NCBI GenBank assembly: GCA_934047225.1 | Contig: CAKOHE010000018.1 | Coordinates: forward strand, 186,001 to 250,000 | Reading direction: 5' to 3' | Origin: Ypsolopha sequella | Lineage: Eukaryota > Arthropoda > Insecta > Lepidoptera > Ypsolophidae | Length of the DNA: 64,000 nucleotides | Part shown: positions 30,000-41,116 of the stretch, piece after piece | Layout: each line of letters starts with the position of its first letter | How positions within the stretch are numbered: the stretch's first letter is position 1 | Notes under the pieces: generated by a model | What the model saw: the letters and a program-made list of their open reading frames with translations, nothing else | Told to the model about the DNA's origin: nothing | Database searches by the model: none | Made by a program: the position numbers and the translations under genes

Positions 30000-31570
30000 A
30001 AAGATACTTTATTCTTATTAAAGACAATATGTCACTTACATAAGAAGAAATCTTAATTATTTACAATTAAAGTTAGAGTGTCGTCCATCCGCACAGACCA
30101 TAAATTAAAATATCATGAGGTAGGTACTCATAGATATCATAGTAATATTATTCTAATACACAGAGATATGTAGGATTCTTTAATAAAGTCCACAGTTCAT
30201 TATTAAATCTTAATTATAACCACCTCTCTAACATAAATTAATATATTAGTTGTTTAAAATATGTTGGGCTAATTTACGCTTGAAATTATTAAAAAGTTCG
30301 ATATTTTTAATTTCTGAAGGTAAGTTGTTAAAAAGTTGCGCTCCTTCGTAAGTAAACATTCGTTTGCCATAATTTGTTCGGATCTTTGGTAGCATGATGT
30401 AGCTCGGCCGTCTCGTGGAGCGTTTAGACACTTGCCTGTGTTGGATAAATGAGATTGATGTGTGTATTGATTTTCTTAATATTTTCCTAACGAGGATGCA
30501 GGTGCAGTAAGTATATAATTGTTTTAGGTTCATGATGTTGGTTTGTCTGTATATTGTAGTTGTTGGTGTTAAGTAGGGATAGTGAAATAACATTTTTATT
30601 AGTTTATTTTGTATGATCTGCAGGCCAGATAAACTGGTTTTACATGCACTGCCCCATATTTCGATAAGATATATAAGATGTGATTTTATCAATGAATTAT
30701 ATATTGTCATTCGCACTTTTCGAGGGAGGGAGCGAACAATGCCGCGTAAAGAACCCATTAGTGAAGACAGTTTTTTCTTTAGATAATCAATATGCGGCTT
30801 CCACGTTAATCGGTTGTCAATTCGTAGTCCTAGATACTTTTCTTCGTATTTCTCTTGTATTGGCACGTTGTTGATCGTTAAAAGCGGGTATGTAGGAATA
30901 GGTTTGTTTTTTGCTTTAAATATAACATAAGATGTTTTAGAGACGTTGATTGTTAACAAGTTTGATTGCAACCAGAAGTTTAGAACCTTTAAGTATTCCT
31001 GTGCTGAAGCAAAAATATCACGTATGGAGGAGCCAAAGTAGAATAGGCATGTGTCATCTGCATATAGGGTTATATGGCCATGTAATCCTAAGTCAGTGAT
31101 GCTGTTTATATAAATCAAGAATAATAAAGGGCCCAAAATTGATCCCTGTGGGACACCAAAGGATATAGGTTTGGGTTCACTTTGATATTCGTTGATTTTT
31201 ACTATCTGCTCCCTATTTATCAGGTACGATCTAAACATACTGAGTGCGGTACCGCTTACTCCAATTGAGTTGAGTTTACGTATTAGTAGGTCATGACTCA
31301 CCGTATCGAAAGCTTTTTTCAGATCGATGAAAATTCCTACTGTAATTTTTTTGCCATCAATATTTTGTCTGATCTTAGTGATTAAATCTACGGTTGCAGC
31401 TAGGGTATTACTTTTAGGCCTAAATCCAAATTGCCGTTCTGTAATGTAATTGATGGAAATTAAGTAGGATTCTAAGCGATTATATAAAATTTTCTCAAAA
31501 ATCTTTGATAGAACCGGAAGATTTGGAAGACTTGGATTCGGGAAATAAGGTTTGAAAAATACAGTGACTG
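30000..31570 (-). mobile_element. LINE-C, 5'-truncated Jockey/CR1-group copy
   Basis: A minus-strand non-LTR copy in which only RT onward survives. Its 3' UTR ends near 30000 with an AATAAA (plus-strand TTTATT at about 30009). The 5' boundary near 31540-31570 lies where the RT homology begins. No target duplication could be identified. Confidence 0.7.
30246..31560 (-). pseudogene. LINE-C reverse transcriptase
   Basis: A long open frame with the RT blocks L-S-K-I-F-E-K-I-L, G-F-R-P-K-S-N-T, F-I-D-L-K-K-A-F-D-T-V, G-V-P-Q-G-S-I-L-G-P and Y-A-D-D-T, plus a complete thumb and C-terminal tail (residues to 463). The frame extends further upstream to 31637, but those codons do not look like RT and probably come from flanking DNA. 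The endonuclease is absent. It is similar in style to the C-terminal fragment at 35994-36635 but not the same copy. Confidence 0.82.
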
Positions 31571-31639
31571 GTGTGACAAAAGAATTTGGTTGTAATAAAA
31601 CAAAATTATGTAAAGTATATGGTGTGCGTACCCACACAA

Positions 31640-33390
31640 TATTCTCTACATTGTGTTGTCTTTAGATTGCTTGTATGTCAAATATATACATTTTCAACAT
31701 AGTGGGTAGATTTTTAAGGCATTTAAAAACATAATATTCCTATACTTATAACAAAAAGATTGTTACTATTGAATACAGCAAGTATGACCCCGTTGCCAGA
31801 ATATGTAAAAATCTGAATAACTGCTTAGTAGCTTTTCTTTGTTGTTTGTTTGACACGAATTCAATTGTAGCCGGGAAATGGCGATTTTGCCAATTTGCAC
31901 AATAAAGAGGTACAAATTAGTGAGATTTTGGATATACCGGGAGTAAAGGTAAATACATAAATAAAAGCTTCATATTACTATCATCGTATTAATTTTTATT
32001 TTTTTTTTCATCATATATTATTAAAATAAAATCATGAGCGCTTAAAAATGGAGACCCGCTAGATTTCTATGTAATTTTAAATGCTCAAATATTAACTGCT
32101 CTAATCGAGGAATTTGATTGTCATGCTTATCGCTGAGCATTTTTCTGCATTTTTCTACAACTCTATTGTATTTAATGCCTCACATTTATTAGTTACCAAA
32201 CACATTGAAAGTTTAACTATTTATTAGTTAAGCCAAATCAATTAATTTTTTAAATTGTATTTTCCTTTATTATATTTAGTTTTTTTTTATTATTTCACAG
32301 TAAACCTGACCGCTAATAAGTGTATACAATGTTCTCATATTACATACATAAATATATAATTATCGTTTAATTTTGCTTCATTTGTAATTAATTAATTACA
32401 TAAAAGAGTAGGTTTTGTCGTCGTGGGCGTCGTCACACAGAATCCTCTTCCTTCTTGGAGTTGTCTTCTCTTCAATATTCAGTTACTTGTTCTAAAGCTT
32501 GACAGCTTTTTTTCTATTCTCATTTCCAATAATTTTCCCCACATGTCACACAATAACAAGTCCTTCTACCGTACCATAACGCGATACTGCTACTTAAAGT
32601 CTGTAATAGACTAGTCCAGACGTTTTCGCATATTTTTTTACAACGATTAGAAACCTATGTTTTCATATTCTATCAATTTCCAGTCTCGAACTATAAAGGA
32701 TAATTAACACAAAATATTGTTTCTGTAATCTTCTGTAAGCTAACATTCACTTGTTACGGAGAGGTCTCCCGGACCAACGTGTGCGTCTTTGCATGATTCA
32801 TACACACTCAAATGTATGCCGATGACCGCTGCATGAAGTTTGAACAGTGTGGGATGTGATAGAAAGAATGAAACAATATTAGCATGTTCGGCAAGCCTTT
32901 ATGCCTGTCTGTCATTTGACCCCAATTGCATTTTTGGCGTTCCTTTGAGTCTCAAAATAAATAAAGAATTACTAAGTTAAAAATGTTCTTCCATTTTTCG
33001 TGTAGCACTTCTGGATTTCGATTTGCAAATATGAATAAGTACTTATAAGTATTCGTTGTTGACAACGTAAAGGTATTTTTGTTTTTGAGGGCCCTGGGTC
33101 GTATTGTATGTTATTTTGGGATTGACTCTTGGCTTTCATTAACTGGGCGAGTAGGTAGTTAATTTGGAAAACCTTTGCAATATGCAGCAGAGAATTCCCT
33201 AATGTTTTTTTTTGTTTACTACACTTAATTTACATTTATAAAAAACATAAAACATGACATTCAAAAACATATTGCACAACGACGGTGACGGAATTGTACG
33301 TTTAGTGTAGTTATTCAGGGAGACTGGAATTGCAGAAAAGTGCTAATTAAGCGCATTGAAATGAAATCATTTACAGTTTGAGCAGGTGAT
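31640..33390. other. AT-rich noncoding DNA
   Basis: No gene, terminal repeat or clear tandem repeat could be supported. One 63-codon plus frame at 32423-32614 shows no family resemblance. Confidence 0.45.
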
Positions 33391-33394
33391 TTGC

Positions 33395-34735
33395 CGATCC
33401 TAATCTGTGCTGGCTTGTAAATTATCTATGAACTGGTGGATATGGCGTCTCTTGGCATCTTTACACATCCTAATACAGTGATTTCGCAGCTTTTTGTAAC
33501 GATCAAGATTTGATTTGTTGTAAATCTTTTAAATTTACGCTAAGCAGTGTTACGGTTGCGAATATCATGAGTCAGCCATGGTGCAGGAACATGTTTAACT
33601 TTAACTTTCTTGATAAGGGCGTGTTTGTCGAATAAACTCAGAAGCAGTCTATTAAAGTTAGCGACCTTGTCATCGATGGAAGCACAGTCAATCACAAGAA
33701 ACCAGTCAATAGCAGTAACAACCCTGAGTTTTTCCAGGTCCATACCTTTAAAACTACAATTAAGGAGATATTTGGACTTATGTTTTGTTACGAGATTACT
33801 ACTTCTGGTTCGACTTATTTTTGGATTTACGCTACAGAATGTATAAACAAAAGAAACGTTGAGCGCCACTTAATTTATTAAGTAAAATTAAGAAAACCTT
33901 TATAACACACAAAAAAAGAAAATTCTCCTTCAGAATAAAAAAAAAAAAGAAACAACTCTACTAGTATAAAATAAAGATAGATGCTAAGTTAAAAAAAATT
34001 GAATAATCTAAATAATATTTACATGAAAATTCAACCCTGAATTTTCTCAAAATATATTTTTGTAATGTCCTTTATATAGGACAATTCTTAAATTCGGCTA
34101 AATATTATTATTTACATTATCTTGCACCATGAGTACTTATCTTACTCGTCTTGAATCTCATGTACGTCCTTTATATAGGACAAAACGGACCAGATGTTTT
34201 CGAACAACTTTCTTCCTTCGCTCTCGATCTTTCAATTAAAATTAATGAATTAAAGGACGGCAGCACGCTGCAATGTAGAAATGCACATCTTAAATAGGTA
34301 TATCCCTAAGTATAAACAAGACTACCAAGTAACAAAACAAATAATATCAAAACATTACCTGCCGTCCGTTTCTAAAATTTAACTTAGTAAACTTCTTGGA
34401 AAACAAGTTTCGAATACTCCGTTTCGATTAACTTTCTAAACAATTCAGCATTTTAAAATTATTTTCTTCGATAAAATATTGGTTATTATTTCTGACATTT
34501 CTTTTCTAACCCTTACTTCACCATTCTTTCATAATTTGAATTTTGAGAAAATCCATAGATAATAAGTACAAAAGAAGGAAATACAAAAAGTAAAATGAGA
34601 AGATATACAAACGTTTTCTTACACGGGTAAAATCTAAATGTATAAAATCTCGTGTAACAGTTTAGAAGCTCGTATTTTATTCGAGAGAAAAATAAGATCG
34701 TGATACGAGAGAAAGGGTTATAAAAAATAGCAGGA
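33395..34735 (-). mobile_element. LINE-D fragment interrupted by a solo LTR
   Basis: Minus-strand pieces at 34735-34664 and 33785-33395 form the linker between endonuclease and RT of a Jockey/CR1-group LINE. They show S-Y-H-D-L-I-F-L-S before the LTR, then L-F-D-K-H-A and P-A-P-W-L-T-H-D-I-R after it, then A-K-R-R-H-I-H. At least one frameshift (stop at 33540) separates the last blocks. Neither endonuclease nor RT catalytic residues are present, so the fragment is dead. Confidence 0.75.
33786..34659 (-). repeat. Solo LTR of the same Gypsy family (874 bp)
   Basis: TGTTACGAG...GTGTAACA, the same family and length as the LTRs at 18954 and 25744 but with more differences. It is flanked by GTTT on both sides (33782-33785 and 34660-34663), so a complete element inserted here and was later reduced by LTR-LTR recombination. 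Confidence 0.95.
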
Positions 34736-34739
34736 AAGC

Positions 34740-35110
34740 TTGGAATGTCTTTTACCAGTGGCTAGACAACCACCTGCTTTTGACCTCGATTCGTTGTAGA
34801 ACGATCGAAAGGTCGAGCACATAATATATATTAGGTACCGCATGTTATGTACTCTACGACTACGCGAGACCCGTGTTAAGATGAACCAAGTTTTAAAATA
34901 CCTACACATCTTCTTTCCGTAATACAAATTTATAACTTACTTTACATATTTAAACATACTTTTCGAAAAGTTTCTTTGAAAGTTTTCGTTTCAAATAAAT
35001 TGTTAAACAAGAGTGTTTATAAAGATTAAAATGCAGTAGATACCTAATTCATGTAGTATATTTCACCAAAACTCTTTGGAAATAGCTAAATTTCATATTA
35101 AAATGTTTTT
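34740..35110. other. Noncoding DNA
   Basis: No coding or repeat feature could be supported here. Confidence 0.4.
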
Positions 35111-35111
35111 G

Positions 35112-35322
35112 TAGCCGCTTTATCGCTGTATTGAGTTAAGGATACTTTGTCCGATATCGAAGGGTTGCGATTCTCGGGGGGATTATCTATATGAAAAGTT
35201 AGCGCCGCTTCCTCAAGACTTTTTAACGCTGCATTGAGCTAAGGACATTATGTTCAATTTCGAAGGATTGCGATTCCCGGGGGATTATATTTATGAAAAG
35301 TTAGCGCCGCTTCCTCAAAGCT
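35112..35322. repeat. Two-copy tandem repeat of about 102 bp
   Basis: Two imperfect direct copies share TTGAG-TAAGGA, ATCGAAGG-TTGCGATTC and the strictly conserved end GAAAAGTTAGCGCCGCTTCC. The second copy begins near 35219. It may be a satellite remnant or part of an unknown element. Confidence 0.75.
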
Positions 35323-35785
35323 TTTTTCATTTTAAAATGTTACATAAATCCTCGTCACAAGATGACACTGACAGTTTTTATACTTGTAATTTTTATTTCA
35401 TCTTTAGGATTTTAGGAAAATCTGGCAAATTCTTTCAGCCTTGTAAAAAGAAATTGCAAGTACATATTTCTTGTGAGATGTACTCGTCGTGACTGAATAT
35501 AAAAAAGTTAAGTAAGCATATTACCAATAACTCATACCAATTGAAATTTAGTAGCATGCCTCATTCTTAGTTAAATTAAAGTAGCAAAATTTACCTACTT
35601 TCAATCACAAAAAGAGCAGTGGTCTGTGACGAGGCAAATAGCGCCGATAATCCTTGTAATCTCTTAAGTAAATAAATACTTCAAAAAGGCCACTAGGACC
35701 TCTTTACGTCACCGAACCTCGCCACCCAGACTAAGAAAGACTTATTTTTAACCCCATACCTGTCCATTTAAAATATCGTCTAATT
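35323..35785. other. Noncoding DNA
   Basis: An 80-codon plus frame starts in the tandem repeat (35250-35492) but has no family resemblance. Nothing else is visible. Confidence 0.4.
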
Positions 35786-35788
35786 TTG

Positions 35789-36640
35789 CACCATTCATTC
35801 ATTCATTCATTCATTTATTTATTCATAAACAATTTTTACATTGTATTTGAAATAACAGTAACTATTACAAATTATAAAATGTTATACTTACAACCTAAAA
35901 ACAAAAATTAGACGTTAATAAGACAAACAAAGGATATTAGCAAATAAAAATCAATAAAAATGTCACATATTCTGAAGTCAATCACAACTTAAGCTACCTA
36001 TTTACATATTCCTCAACTGAGTAAAAGCAGTTTGTCAGCAGATACTGTTCTAGTTTATACTGAAATTGTTTAAAGTTCTCAATATTTTTCAGTTCAGTGG
36101 GCAATTTGTTGAACAGTTTTACTGCTTGATAGCGGCTGCAGTGACTCACCACTCGGAGCCGTGGGCTTGGTGTTTCGATATAAATATCTTGCCTTCTTGA
36201 CAGTAATCGTTTTTTCTTATTGTCATTGGTCTCAAATTTATGAATATTTTTCACTAGGCCGCATAGTAGAACAAACATATAAAGGCAAAGAGCAGTAAAT
36301 ATTTTAAGATTCCTAAAGAATTCTCGACATGATGTCCAAGGTGGTATGCGAACCATGGTTCTAATGGTCCGTTTTTGTGCTATGAAAGCCCTATTCATGT
36401 TGTAGGCAAAACTATTTCCCCAGAATTTAATACTGTAACGCAGTTTCGATTCAACCAATGCAAAATAAACGATTTTGAGTTGTTGCAGACTTATTTCATC
36501 CCTAAGACTGCGTAAAGCGTAACATGCTGAACTAATTGAGTTTTCTATAGCATTTAATTCCTCTTTCCAGTTCAAGCAACTGTCATTAGCCACGTATTGT
36601 GTCATTTTTAAAGAGGTATTAACGACAATCTTCATAATAT
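35789..36640 (-). mobile_element. LINE-E 3' fragment with (AATG)n tail
   Basis: Read on the minus strand, the fragment has about 213 codons of LINE C-terminal sequence, a short 3' UTR and then a (GAAT)n tail at 35790-35813. It begins abruptly near 36640, so it is a strongly 5'-truncated copy. Confidence 0.75.
35994..36635 (-). pseudogene. LINE-E ORF2 C-terminus
   Basis: 213 residues of thumb and tail: the S-C-Y-A-L-R-S-L helix, K-L-R-Y-S-I-K-F-W-G-N-S block, then the F-N-K-L-P-T-E-L-K-N-I tail with F-K-Q-F-Q-Y-K-L-E. Family members use this tail after the RT core. The RT core itself is missing. Confidence 0.75.
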
Positions 36641-37371
36641 GGAGATTCGAAATTGTATTTCGGGGTGGTATTTTTTGCGTTTTGTCCTGGAATGCCTTTT
36701 TTGTTACACTGTGCGATATTGTACGAGCTTTTTTATAAATATTACAGGTAATTATTATTATTATTTAATATTATTAAATAAAAAAAATTCCACCATTGTT
36801 TTGGTAATTTAATTCGCTTAACTTTTTGTTTTATCGTGATTAGACGCGCGTGGCAGCAATTGGCCAGAGTATAGAGTGTATATCTAGATAAGACACATTT
36901 ATTTTTATAATTTGGTACTTCTGGTAGTTCTAAATACAATTGTTTGATTTTGTTTTATGACCTTGTAAAGTTTAAAGTACAAACGGCATTATCTTTAGAG
37001 TTCAATATTCAAGTATTCCACATTCTGTAAATAAATCAATATCAAAACCGTATTTTTATTTGTAAACTTATTTAGTTACATTAATCTTTTACCTTGCCCT
37101 TTATTCCTCTGAAGAATTTGATTTTGTATGATTGGGTAAAACCTGAGTAAATACCTATTTATAGTATTTAATTAAAGAAAGTTTGAATATAGGTAGTCAG
37201 TACGATGAAAACTTCGTTTACTGGTTAGGTTTCATTGTTATAAGATTATAATAAATAAAGACGAATAAAAGGATAGGAAACAGCAATGTCTGTCATGAGT
37301 TTATGTTGCTGTTATATACCGTAGCATATTGAGATATATATGTAGCACGATGATATATGTATTGTTTTTTT
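36641..37371. other. AT-rich noncoding DNA
   Basis: No coding sequence or element end could be supported, apart from short ATT runs near 36756. Confidence 0.4.
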
Positions 37372-37870
37372 TTAAGAAACTCGTATGTTTTTTTTCTGAC
37401 AATTTACACTGAACGAACATATCCACGCCAACTGGTACTCAGGAATGGGTATGAAAGGCTTTTCCTGTTTTTTGCTACCGCCCTTAGCACTTCTTAACAA
37501 ATGTTGTAGACTACTCTTAGAATCTATAAAGATTACAATTTTATGGTATGGTGTCGACTCTATGTAGTGTGCTGCTTCATTAATTGCTGTCAGTTCAACT
37601 CCCATTATAGGTATACACTGATTTTCAATAAGAAATTTGGCCCCAAAATCCGCAGCTTCATCGTAAAACACGCAACTAGAACCGTCTCTAGTTTTGGACC
37701 CGTCAGTGTAAATCTGAATGTAATCTGAGAACTATATGTCTATCACATCTTCGGTACGTTGCTCAAGATCGTGGATGGGTAGTTGAGCTTTAGGTTTATT
37801 AATAGTGTTCACTCTATAAATTATGATTTTATCCCAGGGGAGTGTTTTAATATCAAAGGAGAGCAGAAAT
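37372..37870 (-). pseudogene. LINE RNase H domain fragment
   Basis: The minus strand encodes Y-T-D-G-S-K (first RNase H aspartate), then V-E-L-T-A-I (catalytic glutamate) and I-F-I-D-S-K-S (second aspartate). This is the RNase H that some LINEs (I/R1 and Jockey relatives) carry after RT. A TAG about 10 codons before the Y-T-D-G motif (37732-37734 region) and loss of homology after about 37480 show that the domain is broken. Confidence 0.7.
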
Positions 37871-37879
37871 TGGGGCAAA

Positions 37880-38415
37880 AAAATCCTTAAAAAACCCTAA
37901 AAATATGTATGTCCCCCCCCCCCCTTATCCCCGAAACTGGTAAACCAAAAAAAATGAAAAAAATGACAATTATAGATCATAACTGGCCAATTACAGGAAA
38001 ATAATAGCGATGAAAAAAAATTGAGCACAAATGAGAAATTTAAAAAAAGAAGTATAATAAATAAAAAAATATATATCATAAAAATACAAAATGGGTTATC
38101 AAATTGTAGGTATTAAAAAGTTGGTTGTGAAAATATATACTTTTTCTATATTTACTGGCACTGGTTTCGAGGAATCTTTAAAAAGCCCCAAAAATATATG
38201 TATGTCCACCCCCCCCCCCCCCCTTATCTCCAAAACTAGTGGACCAAAAAATATGAAAAAAATCTCGGTAATATAATATATTTACGTAAAGATTACAGAA
38301 AAAATAAAGCGGTTGAGAAATTCACGAAAAAAAAATGACATAATTAAATTTATGATTCAAAATACGGAACCCTAGGTACGCGAGCCTGACTCGCACTTGG
38401 CCGGTGTTTTAGGTA
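37880..38415. repeat. Duplicated poly-C unit and lepidopteran-type repeat tail
   Basis: Two direct copies of a unit lie near 37885-37975 and 38175-38270. Each has AAAATATGTATGTCC, a run of 13 or more Cs, CTTAT, and then an A-rich stretch. About 90 bp further, 38359-38410 reads CGGAACCCTAGGTACGCGAG and then CTGACTCGCACTTGGCCGG. I recall this as a very common end of a dispersed repeat in moths and butterflies. It is probably one decayed element with an internal duplication. Confidence 0.55.
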
Positions 38416-38652
38416 TATGTACAATATTAATAAAGCGAAAATTTTGTAGCATCATCTGCGTCGTCCGTTTTTAATACCTTGCTGACTATTTGGAAGATTT
38501 TCAAATCGTGGGTTCAACGCAACGACATCTCATTATTCAAAGTAGTCAATTTAATTACGCGCGAATATTTAATAAGCCTTGCCTTTCATGTGCTAGAAAA
38601 TATTTTTTAGTTGCTGTTTATGGTGCCCCCGAGACGTGATGCCCTAATCTAG

Positions 38653-39732
38653 CCATACTCAAAGTGTGCTCCGTGGAGGCCTAGGGCTCTGCAAAGCAGA
38701 GGCGTGCCGTCCATAAAGGCATAAAGGCACTGCCTACCTTGCAATAAGTTCAGCGCTTTACAGTAAACACAGTCTCTTGACCAATAACAATGCGCGGTTA
38801 CGCGCGGTAGAGCGCGGAAATTCAAACTTCCATTAAGAACACGCGTACTTTGTATGACCGAAGAAGCTACTAAAGGCAGCCTAATCACGCACACTTTAAA
38901 ATTCTCGTTCACGCAAGTACAGCACGCAAACATCCATGGCTCGCTTTGAGCTCGATTACAAAACCACAATAAATTATTCATTTGTATTTTGCTATTAAAT
39001 ATATTAAATACCCTTATCTTCGCGCCGTAAAAGTCAATTCTGCAAATAAAAGCTCTGCCTCGTTAGTACGCTACATAATTATTACGTAGTATGCAGTCGC
39101 CAAAGGAGTAAAAGGAATGTCTCACCTTTTTAATTTATCCGTGTTGCATCAGTTGTCTCATTGCGAAGAAAGCATTTTGTTTGTTTTTATTAGTTTTCTT
39201 TCTGGTGTTATCGCGCGTGGAATGTTTGTTTATTTACGTTATTCAGAGCAGATTTCGGTTTCTTAGTGTATATATAAATAAGTAGTATTGGTTCGGTGAT
39301 TTTGATGGTTGGTTTGTTGTGTTGAAATGGAAAAATTTACTTGTGAAACTTGCGACGACGGCCTTGCTTGTTTGACAAAATTGAAGAATCAGGCGTTCGG
39401 AAAATTATCTTTTGAGGAGAAACGAAAGGCCACAATTCAAGGAAAGTGTATACCAGAACTACACAGTTGTGTCAAAAGAAAGGAACGGTAACTCGCCAAT
39501 GAAATAAAAAATATTACGAGTATATTTTAGAAAGTTAGATAGTCCGTGAAAGTTACAAACCTACTTGAGGTGGTCAGAACTTTACTTCTTTTACTGTCAT
39601 CATATGAACAAGCTTACTCAAATATTTTATTTTCATTTTTATTTGTCAAAATTAATTCTGCCTACCTAGGTTAAATATGCTGTGCACGCGCCTGCTGCAA
39701 AGCCTCTGCGTGGGCTCCGCGGAAATACTGGT
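38653..39732 (+). mobile_element. hAT-like deletion derivative
   Basis: The left end has CTCCGTGGAGGCC followed by GCTCTGCAAAGCAGAGGCG. The right end carries related strings in reverse orientation (CTGCAAAGCCTCTGCGTGGGCTCCGCGG). Such CTCCGCGGAGCC-type ends occur in hAT elements (from memory). The interior keeps only one short coding exon (39327-39491). I could not find a matching 8-bp target duplication, so the exact ends are uncertain. Confidence 0.5.
39327..39491 (+). pseudogene. N-terminal exon of a hAT/ZMYM1-like transposase
   Basis: 54 codons from ATG 39327: M-E-K-F-T-C-E-T-C, then K-L-S-F-E-E-K-R-K-A. This is a short cysteine motif followed by a KLSFEEK block that I associate with the N-termini of ZMYM1-like hAT transposases. 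The end coincides with a possible splice donor (ACG|GTAACT). The catalytic domain is absent. The assignment rests on short motifs. Confidence 0.35.
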
Positions 39733-39805
39733 CTTAATGGAAAAACATAAAGTTGCAGAGTACAATATTATAAATATTTTCATTATGTTTTCTCCCACAT
39801 TCCAG

Positions 39806-39912
39806 TTGCCCGAGTTTGAGCTCCCTGACGAAGGGCCTGGTGCTGAGCTCGTTCTTCTACGGGTATCTGGTGACGCAGCTACTGGGTGGCTGGCTTGCGG
39901 CTAAGATCGGAG
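39806..39912 (+). CDS. Internal exon of an SLC17-like MFS transporter
   Basis: A GC-rich 107-bp exon is bounded by a pyrimidine-rich acceptor (CCCACATTCCAG, AG at 39804-39805) and a donor (GGAG|GTAACA). It encodes about 35 residues reading [15 protein letters not shown], then [11 protein letters not shown]. This is the signature of the early transmembrane segment of insect sialin/inorganic phosphate cotransporter-like MFS proteins, which move anions across membranes. The exon enters with one base completing a codon and leaves after one base. The other exons are not recognisable in the window, so the introns are large and full of transposons, or this exon is a relic. Its codon use differs clearly from the AT-rich surroundings. 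Confidence 0.72.
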
Positions 39913-40940
39913 GTAACAGGTCCGTTCCGATTCATTGCACGCACGATACCGCCACACCACTTCACTATGTCTGCGTTTGGTTCGTTTGTTCGAATAATTT
40001 GAAGTACACCCGCACTCTATTTAGGAAACTATGTGTCTTTTGTATTGTCAGTCAATCCAAGCTGCCCTGCGTTATGCCATAACATGTAAAATAGTTACAT
40101 ATAAAACACTTTTTACAAGTCGAATTTAATCTCAAAATACAATATTTAACAAATTAACTAAGGTACGTACATTTAATTATCACAGGTATATTTAATTTAT
40201 ACAATAACGGCCGCCATTGCTATGCTTCAGGTTTTACTTAGCGGCAACTCCGTCTGCCTTTTTTTCTATTTAGAGGCATCACATCACATCACATCACATG
40301 TGCTCGAGAGATGACTAGAATTCTGCCAGATTATGCAGTCGTAGCTCGTAACCAACATAAACATTAAACTCCGATAAAATCTAATAATGTAAATCCGACA
40401 TTTTTAGTGTAGATTGCGAAACGAATATCGTCCGTAACCTTAGAGCAGTGACCGGGTTATATCCGCCGCGTTCTGCCTGCACTCCGCGATCACTGAAATC
40501 TGTGCGAAGACGGCTTGGATTTTTACACACAGACGGCGGCATACTAATGACAACGATTCCAAAAATGAGGAAATTGTCATCAAAACATAAATAAATAACG
40601 AAAATAATTGCCTTAGCCTTGTAAAATCACACAGTACCTACTCTCGCAGTTGATTGTAACGTTTCTGTTGATGCACTTGATCAAACATGCTCGTCACTTG
40701 TACATATTAATCATCTATATAATACATTCTATGCACTTCACAACAAAATTATTTTTTAATGACACTTTAATGAGTTTGCTTGTTTCAACAAATTGCCAAC
40801 TGGCGCATGGAGTACCTAGTTAATTCGAAAACCATTTCGAGATTTAGGTTTAATAAGCCGTATTTTAGAAATTGTGGCCAAAAAAACCTCATGATGATGG
40901 ATATTTTTACGAAAAAGCTGCAACTTCCATTTGCCTTCAT
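39913..40940. other. Presumed intron or intergenic DNA
   Basis: No exon recognised. A (CATCA)n microsatellite lies at about 40276-40297. A GC-richer patch at 40445-40555 has no open frame of note. Confidence 0.4.
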
Positions 40941-40941
40941 G

Positions 40942-41116
40942 TGACGTCACTTGAGAAATGGCTGTTTAGAAATGTGTCCTTTTGCTTTCAAGATAAATTT
41001 TCCGACCAATTTGACAGCTTGATGACAGATGAGTAGACAGACAGAGACAGACCACTTTTTTATAAGCAATCACACATCACAATCAGTGTGATGTCTAAAA
41101 TTCTCAAGTGACGTCA
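40942..41116. repeat. Inverted repeat ending in TGACGTCA
   Basis: TGACGTCACTTGAGAA at 40942-40957 is repeated exactly in reverse complement at 41101-41116, 143 bp apart. The outer eight bases are the palindromic CRE/ATF motif. The interior is non-coding. A MITE is likely, but no target duplication is visible. Confidence 0.65.

Noticed and set aside
37908..37924. Poly-C tract as telomeric repeat
   Set aside because: Insect telomeres are usually (TTAGG)n. This is a homopolymer within a dispersed repeat.
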